Positions 58,222 through 64,000 of a stretch of DNA of 64,000 nucleotides are shown here, one piece after another. The notes below the pieces were generated by a model. That model worked only from the letters and a program-made list of their open reading frames with translations, made no database searches and was not told the DNA's origin. The DNA comes from Verpa conica. Its lineage: Eukaryota > Ascomycota > Pezizomycetes > Pezizales > Morchellaceae. The position numbers and the translations under genes are program-made. The DNA lies in NCBI GenBank assembly GCA_033030425.1, contig JAUFSD010000007.1:1426001-1490000 (forward strand), given 5' to 3'. Within the stretch, counting starts at the first letter, position 1; the number at the start of each line of letters is the position of its first letter.

Positions 58222-61065
58222 CTAATACAAACAAACCTTACCAATTGAATGAACAAGTCCCAAAACAACAACATGCACAAGCCCTAGTACCAACGTCACC
58301 ATCAATTCCGACCTATTTGACCCACTCAGTCAGTGAAACACCCCTACAAAAATCAAGAGATAGGCAAAAGACTCACCCCGCAAAGTCCAACCCCGCAAGC
58401 CCTATAAGTGGATAATAAATCCATGGTTTCACTCCAATTGGTGAACACGCTCCACTTAGACTCCCTGCCTTTGCCAAAAACAAAACCATCTTCGCCACGA
58501 CCGCCCACTCAGGCCTCATCGCAAGCATCACTACAGCCCTTTTCCAGTTTGGTGCCACCTGCTCTGGTAAAGGACGACGAGGACGGAGAATAATACTATC
58601 TGACCCTAGAGGATCAGAAGGTGGGAATACTGGCATCGCGGATAGTTTTGATCCACGTTGCTGCTTAACTATACGTGAATTTTGGGAAGATGGAAATGGT
58701 GGTTTGTGTTTAAATGTGTCGTAATCATAATGGACCGCAGTGCCGGGAGAACCAACAGGTGTGGACGGGGGCGGCGTATCTGCAACGGGAGAGATACGGC
58801 GGAAGCCAAGAGTTGTGGCGTCGTCGACATTGATTACAGGTTTCTTCTGAGAGCCAGAGGAGCCGCGTCTCTGCCACCAAGGGTAAGAAAAGACTTTCGT
58901 GAGGGAAAGAATAGGGGGTTTAGTTACAATTGGTGGATCCTCTCCGATAGCGCCCTCTAGGCCTAGTAGAATTTCTTCTGCTGATGGTCTGATATTAGGA
59001 TCGGGAGATATAAGTGTTTTTAGGCTTTGGTATAGTCTCTCCGGTAGATCCGAGCGGAGGCGAGTACGTTCATCAAGCCCCTGATAAGCTAAAATCTCAT
59101 CGCGAAGGCTATCGAGATTCTCATTCTCCTCATTCCTCAGATCTACACCAGCGTAGGGGAGGTTGCCGAAACACATGAAATGGAGAATCATCCCAAGAGA
59201 GAATACATCTGATTTTGTTGTGAAGTTTGCAAATTGTCCCGTCGGGGAGACTAATCTCACCATTAGACATCATAATATATCATGGCAGGGAATAGGATAT
59301 ACCTCTCCTCAAAACCTCCGGTGCACAATAACTTATCGTTCCCGTCGCTCCTGTACTCTTCCGCTTCTCGCTCTCCATCTGCACTTCACCAAAATCCGAT
59401 ACCAACACCCTAAGCTCCTGCCCTGGTATACCAGTATCGTTCAACAAACAATTCGATGGCTTTAAATCCCTGTGAATAAAACCATTACTATGTAAGTGAT
59501 TCAGTCCACTTGCAATATCACGGAAAAAAGAGATAATCTGCTCGAATGCTAAACGCCGTGGCGAAGCAAGTGGCTCCTCTGCTGAGGAAAGGCCACGAGT
59601 ACGCCGGCGAATTTTATCTTTTAGCTGTTCGGTAGTTGTCTTTTTTGTTGCGGTAAGAATGAAGTTGTGGAGGTCACCGGAGTTGCAGTACTAGTGAGAT
59701 TGGGGTTAGTATACATAAAACACTCAAACAGCCCTATCATAATCCCAGGCAGGTATCATTGATAGCAAAAATGACTTGAACCCTTGGGTTACTATGACAC
59801 CTTCAAGATCACCCCTGATAACTGGGACTCAATTTAATGCCCAATACGGTGTCATTGTTTCTCGTGGAAACCGTGATTTTGGAGCTCGGCCATTGTACCC
59901 GATAGCTCAACTGTTTTTGCCAGCACCAAAAATACCCTGGGAAACTAAATCGTCATATAAAAAAGAGAGAGGGTATGCTACCTGTTGTAAAATAAAAGCA
60001 CAAGGCACACTCGGACCAAAAGCTGTAATGCCAGCCATTAGCTTTAAAAGTTCAGACAAAAGTCACCCATATCCAACTCCCAACAAACCCAACTCAACCC
60101 AAGCCGGAGATAGACATACTTGTCAGACGCACACTCTCTAACCATACATGTCTATATGATACCAGATTCGTATGTGAGAGCTGTTGTAAAAGCTGAACCT
60201 CCATAAGTACTTTTTCGAGCCATTTATGGTTATCACCTAATCGTCCTTGTCAGCCTACCCAACTCCCACCTAATTTCTCCAACCTCCAATTCCAATTTCT
60301 AGCCATCTCATCCACCAGTGCCAACTACTCCATATTTCATAAAAAATACCCCGGGGAAGGAACACCAACCAACAGGAACCCTTTTACACGCAAACTCCCC
60401 TAGTGACACTCCGTCCAGGACATGCCGAACTAATAATACAACCCCCTTTCCACCCCTCCCCAGCTCCCTCTCCGTCTTAAAAAATCTCTCAAAATACTTT
60501 GGACTAAATGCCGCATCACTAATCCCCCCACCACCCACCGACTCTGAATCAGGGTCGAGGCCTGGATGGAGGTCCGGGTCTTCACTGACATCTTCAACTT
60601 CTGGTCGCGGTAGACTACGACGATTGGGAGATGGCGGAGTGTGGCGAAGGGGAGGAGGCATGTTGGGAGGAAGATTACTATAGCCTAGGTCAGAATATAC
60701 TTCAATCATGATAGAATAGAAAAAAACCTAGCATCCAACATCCGGAAATAATCTCTATCCACGAACCCCTCCCCGCCAGCCTCGGGCGACCCCGGTATAG
60801 GTGGGGGGTCTATGGGGCGTTTGCAGAATGGACATGAAGGGAGGTCGGGAGGCCCGGAGGCGGAGGGGGAGGCTTGGTGGAGAACCAGTTGGCGGGACTC
60901 GGGATCATAGATTACGAGAGTTTGGCGATGGCGGCTGTAATTGTTAGCTGGGGTAGTAGAGGTGGGGGAGGGGTGATCTGAGGATAATGGGTCTGAGAGC
61001 TGGGGTATAACATACAGGACTACACTCCGGGAGTCATCGGTAGGGCTGTAGGGGACCAAAGACAT
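58222..61065 (-). CDS. IKS1-type serine/threonine protein kinase
   Basis: Predicted 718 residues in seven exons: 61065–60728, 60677–60370, 60236–60120, 60022–59982 (41 nt), 59690–59303, 59250–58377 and 58312–58222. All phases agree. N-terminal region has a possible Cys pair CPFCKRPIDPP and the family motif FVDRDYFRML. The kinase domain runs about 175–510: glycine loop LGRGGKGVV, Lys in FACKRVPVG, the helix WLEKVLMEVQLLQQLSHTNL, catalytic HRDLKPSN, SDFGEV for DFG, and CAPEVLR for APE. A two-helix membrane segment lies at the very C-terminus (IYYPLIGLAGLDFAG then LMVTLVLGLVHVVVLGLVHS), typical of fungal IKS1. Function in yeast is little known. Intron 4 is 289 nt, long for this gene. The C-terminal exon end is the least certain junction. 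Confidence 0.9.
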
Positions 61066-63503
61066 TACGGGCAGGATTGATATACGCGATCTCAGCGGGT
61101 AGAGCCTGAGATTCTTGAGGGTATATTTCTGTGGTGTTACGGGATGTATATTGTGGGTGACTATCGAGATGTCATAGACAAAGAGCTGTTGTTGTCAAGG
61201 GCATTACCGCGGCTGGGGCTTATTCTGAGAATCTTATATAGTGAGTATTCACAAATTGATCTTGCTGTACGGCGCGTATCTATGGAACACGGACTGAGCC
61301 GTGATGATGATGCACCTTGAATAAGATGTTGTTATGTATGTGTGCCCCTTGTAGAGTAGGGCAGAGGTGAAGTTCAGGATGGTGATCGTGGTGTGATTAC
61401 GGCAATACAAACATAGTCTGCGGCAACTGCCGCCTGCCCTGTAATTTGCCTACCTAAAGTACATACAGTACGGGTCTGTAATTGATTATTAAAAGTACAG
61501 TACGTACAATACCGATAAATAGTGCCGACATATTCAACTGATAAAGCACATTTTAAAGCGCGTAATAACTGTCAAGCTGGTACTTCATACTCATCCAGTA
61601 CGCTGACTCCACGATATAGAGATCTCCCGAGGAGTCCATGCTACGACTTGTACTAGATACATATCGTCATACTCGAGTTTCACCATAACGCGTGCATCAT
61701 TTCTGATATTTCCTGCACGTGCTTAAGCTTTTGTGACCAGCTTCGGTCATTTAAAACCAGTCGGATATGCAAAGCGGGCATGACTTAAGGGGATGCTACC
61801 ACGATACGCTGCAGAGATTGCTTGGCAGGGGTGCCCCGCTGCTAACGTACGCTCGGACTGAAATAGAGATACATGGCATCGTTCGTGGTATAGTACGTCG
61901 GAATATTGCAGCTACCTAGCCAGTTATACTTAATAGAATATTCTAATGATAAGCAGGCTCCATTACAGTCTACTTCAGGCTGGACTAGAGCATTGAGATC
62001 ATGGGCATTTAACTGTAATCTACAGTGAAGGCTATAAGTAACTTTAGTGTTTTGCTCTAGCATACGTAGACCTTCACCGAGGGGGCTTGGAAAAACCCAA
62101 GATACCTCCCATATTATGGAGACCTCTTCGCTTGTAGACGGGGTCGACGTGTTTTACACAGTAAGCCCAATCGCAGTGGATAGCCGAGGATTAATCTAAT
62201 TAAAAAAGTAAATTTGACCTGTTGTATATTGGCTGCATCATGAACACGTCCTCCTTTCGAGTGATTCGGGTAAATGATAAGACATACAAAATTTCGACTA
62301 GCTTTAAGGATTTGGCTCTACGCGAATTATGAGATAAGGATAAGCCTGAAATGGGCTATGATGGTCCACACTGGGAAACGGGGGCGTGTCTAGTATCTCC
62401 TTGAGATACCTTCCCCGTCCTTATAGAGTAAGAAAGAGATTGAGAGACAGGAAAACAGCATTATAGTACGTCCAATAGTGCTCTGCAGTAAAACGGTTCA
62501 CCTAAATATTACGATAACTTATAGTATTTTTTAAATAAATACATCTATACCATGCCTTAATACTATAGGCTTGAATCAAGATGTAGCTAACTTAAAAAAA
62601 AGCAAAAGTTTATGATTGGGTGAATAACCCCTCCTTCTCAGGGCGAGATTTTAACCCGCACTACCCGAATATACGCTAAACTAGATGAGTAGACTACCGC
62701 TGGGTCATAGCTAGGTGTCTTTCAACGATATTTTACCATTTTGGTTTTAGGCAGACCTCTAGAGCTAGACTATGCTATATATGTATAGTTAATTGGGAGA
62801 ATGGAGAGAACAGAACAAGTTAAATTTATTAACAGGGTGCTACTACCTAGGTAGGGTATCGTAAAAAATCACTAGAGAATAATCATATTGAATTATTCAC
62901 AGAATATTAGGTACTCCCTATATGTCATGAGTACGATCTTCACCTAAAAAACTAGACCCTAGGACTAAACCGTGGTCATAAATTCATCGAGTGATACTTT
63001 ATGACGTGGCTAAAAATACCCCGCAAGAACACAAGGGTCCCTAATAGACCTACTAAGCTCAAGTCGAAGCCGTAGGTACAAAAATCTTTCCCTATAATTC
63101 TTAGCACTCAACCTCGGGAAATTTAGGTCTAAAAAGAGTATCCTAGTTATGAAAGAAGATTTATTCTAACCCTTTAACAGCTTCCCTATCAACAGTACCA
63201 TGATATAAGTCAGTGAGGTAAAGAACCAAGTGAGGGCTTAATACCCACTTCCGAAGATAACAGATGAAAGTCCGAACATAAAATTCTCCTCCATTACAAT
63301 AGGAAAGTCTTTATACTTTTTATAATAAACCCCACCTATTATACACAACGAAACACAAAAAAGAAAAAACACCCTGCAATGCTTCCAACGCTCTAGAAGA
63401 AAAACGTGCATTAAGACGCAAGGACCCATAACCCATAAAATACCTACAACCCAAATCCAAAATCCAAAACATGCTTCCCGCATCCCATATATATAAATTA
63501 GGT
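61066..63503. other. Gene-free interval
   Basis: IKS1-like promoter side, then AT-rich sequence without a recognisable gene. The minus frames 62063–61842 and 63483–63238 lack family resemblance; the latter is hydrophobic but has no supporting context. Confidence 0.5.
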
Positions 63504-64000
63504 CTAATCACGACCTTGTCCCCTCATTTTCATAAACGCACCCAAGAAGATTTCCTCTGCCTCCCTGCACTCAGCTGGGCTCAATGTAGCCGATTCAAAT
63601 ACCTGCAATGCTTTCCGCAGCCCGTCCATTGCCTCCTGACCAGTGATACGACCCGACTCTCCAGATGCACTAATCTCCGACTCCATGACTGGAATTTCTA
63701 CCACCTCCATGCTTTCAGATGCTGCTGACACCTCAGCCTGAGATGACGGCGGGACTTCCTCCTGCGTTTCAGGTAAAGATTTCCCACTTCCTTTCGAAGC
63801 AGGGCTACGGCTCGGCTTTACCAGCTGCTTCTTCCTTGTTCTTCTCCTCTTACTGGGTGACACCTCTGCCTCGGCACTCGCCTCTTCCTCTTCTATAATC
63901 TCCCTTGCTCTCCTTCTCTTACCCGGTGTCGATACAATCTCCGACTCTGCCTCTGCCTCTGCCTCTGCCTCTGCCTCTGCCTCTGCCTCTGCCTCTGCCT
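63504..64000 (-). CDS. C-terminal part of an acidic, NLS-rich nuclear-type protein (5' end off the edge)
   Basis: An open minus-strand frame enters from the right edge and stops at 63504. It starts in an (Ala-Glu)n tract encoded by the hexanucleotide repeat, then gives IVSTPGKRRRARE, an acidic IIEEEEASAEAE and a second copy VSPSKRRRTRKKQ, both like nuclear localisation signals, with Ser-Pro sites. Acid, Ser-rich and then an amphipathic end (GLRKALQVFESATLSPAECR) follow. Unrecognised family; likely nuclear. Partial: its N-terminus and any intron lie outside the window, and an initiation codon cannot be fixed. Confidence 0.6.
   Translation of the reverse strand, partial: AEAEAEAEAEAEAEAEAESEIVSTPGKRRRAREIIEEEEASAEAEVSPSKRRRTRKKQLVKPSRSPASKGSGKSLPETQEEVPPSSQAEVSAASESMEVVEIPVMESEISASGESGRITGQEAMDGLRKALQVFESATLSPAECREAEEIFLGAFMKMRGQGRD
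63945..64000. repeat. (GCCTCT)n hexanucleotide repeat, reaching the edge
   Basis: At least nine units of CTCTGC / GCCTCT run to the right edge, in the coding frame of the minus-strand gene as alternating Ala and Glu. The true length is unknown because the window ends within it. Confidence 0.85.

Overview
This window comes from the nuclear genome of a filamentous ascomycete (Pezizomycotina). The genes are split by many short GT–AG introns (mostly 50–90 nt), and the products are fungal housekeeping proteins plus an RNA-silencing polymerase. Large gene-poor, AT-rich tracts full of small TA-flanked inverted-repeat elements would fit a repeat-rich lineage such as Pezizomycetes, but the class is an inference. 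No bacterial, viral or CRISPR features were seen. Coding exons were joined by hand; for every gene except the first exon of the NMD4-like gene, the reading frame is continuous across all proposed junctions and the product resembles its family throughout.

Layout. 0–5.3 kb: a secreted type-B carboxylesterase (-) and, upstream of it, a dense cluster of nested MITE-like elements. 5.3–9.7 kb: no gene, with a probable 5'-truncated LINE insertion carrying an 18-bp target duplication. 9.7–13.5 kb: an RNA-dependent RNA polymerase with an intact DLDGD centre. 13.5–18.6 kb: no gene, AT-rich, with one 561-bp inverted-repeat element. 18.6–35.4 kb: gene-dense block with a membrane-anchored cytochrome b5-like protein, mitochondrial uS8m, an NMD4-like PIN protein, a TUM1/3-MST-like sulfurtransferase, APC11, an unknown fungal protein, a kinesin-5 motor and the CAF-1 subunit Cac2. 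35.4–39.6 kb: no gene, with two more MITE copies. 39.6–50.7 kb: transport block with a 20-exon ABCC exporter, a 14-TM MFS (Vba/Fnx-like) carrier and a TPT/SLC35-type transporter. 52–61 kb: a PBDC1 homologue with a 14-nt microexon, a NEDD1-like WD40 protein, an NLR-like pseudogene and an IKS1-type kinase. 61–64 kb: no gene until the 3' end of an acidic, NLS-rich gene that runs off the right edge through a hexanucleotide repeat.

Together: kinesin-5, NEDD1-like and APC11 are mitotic genes; CAF-1 is chromatin assembly; the NMD4-like protein and the RdRP are RNA surveillance and silencing; the three transporters form a run but belong to unrelated families. I found no biosynthetic cluster and no convincing new multigene system. 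The most notable observations are the nested MITE nest, the LINE insertion, the in-frame GC–AG intron at the NBD2 Q-loop, the microexon in PBDC1 and the NLR remnant.
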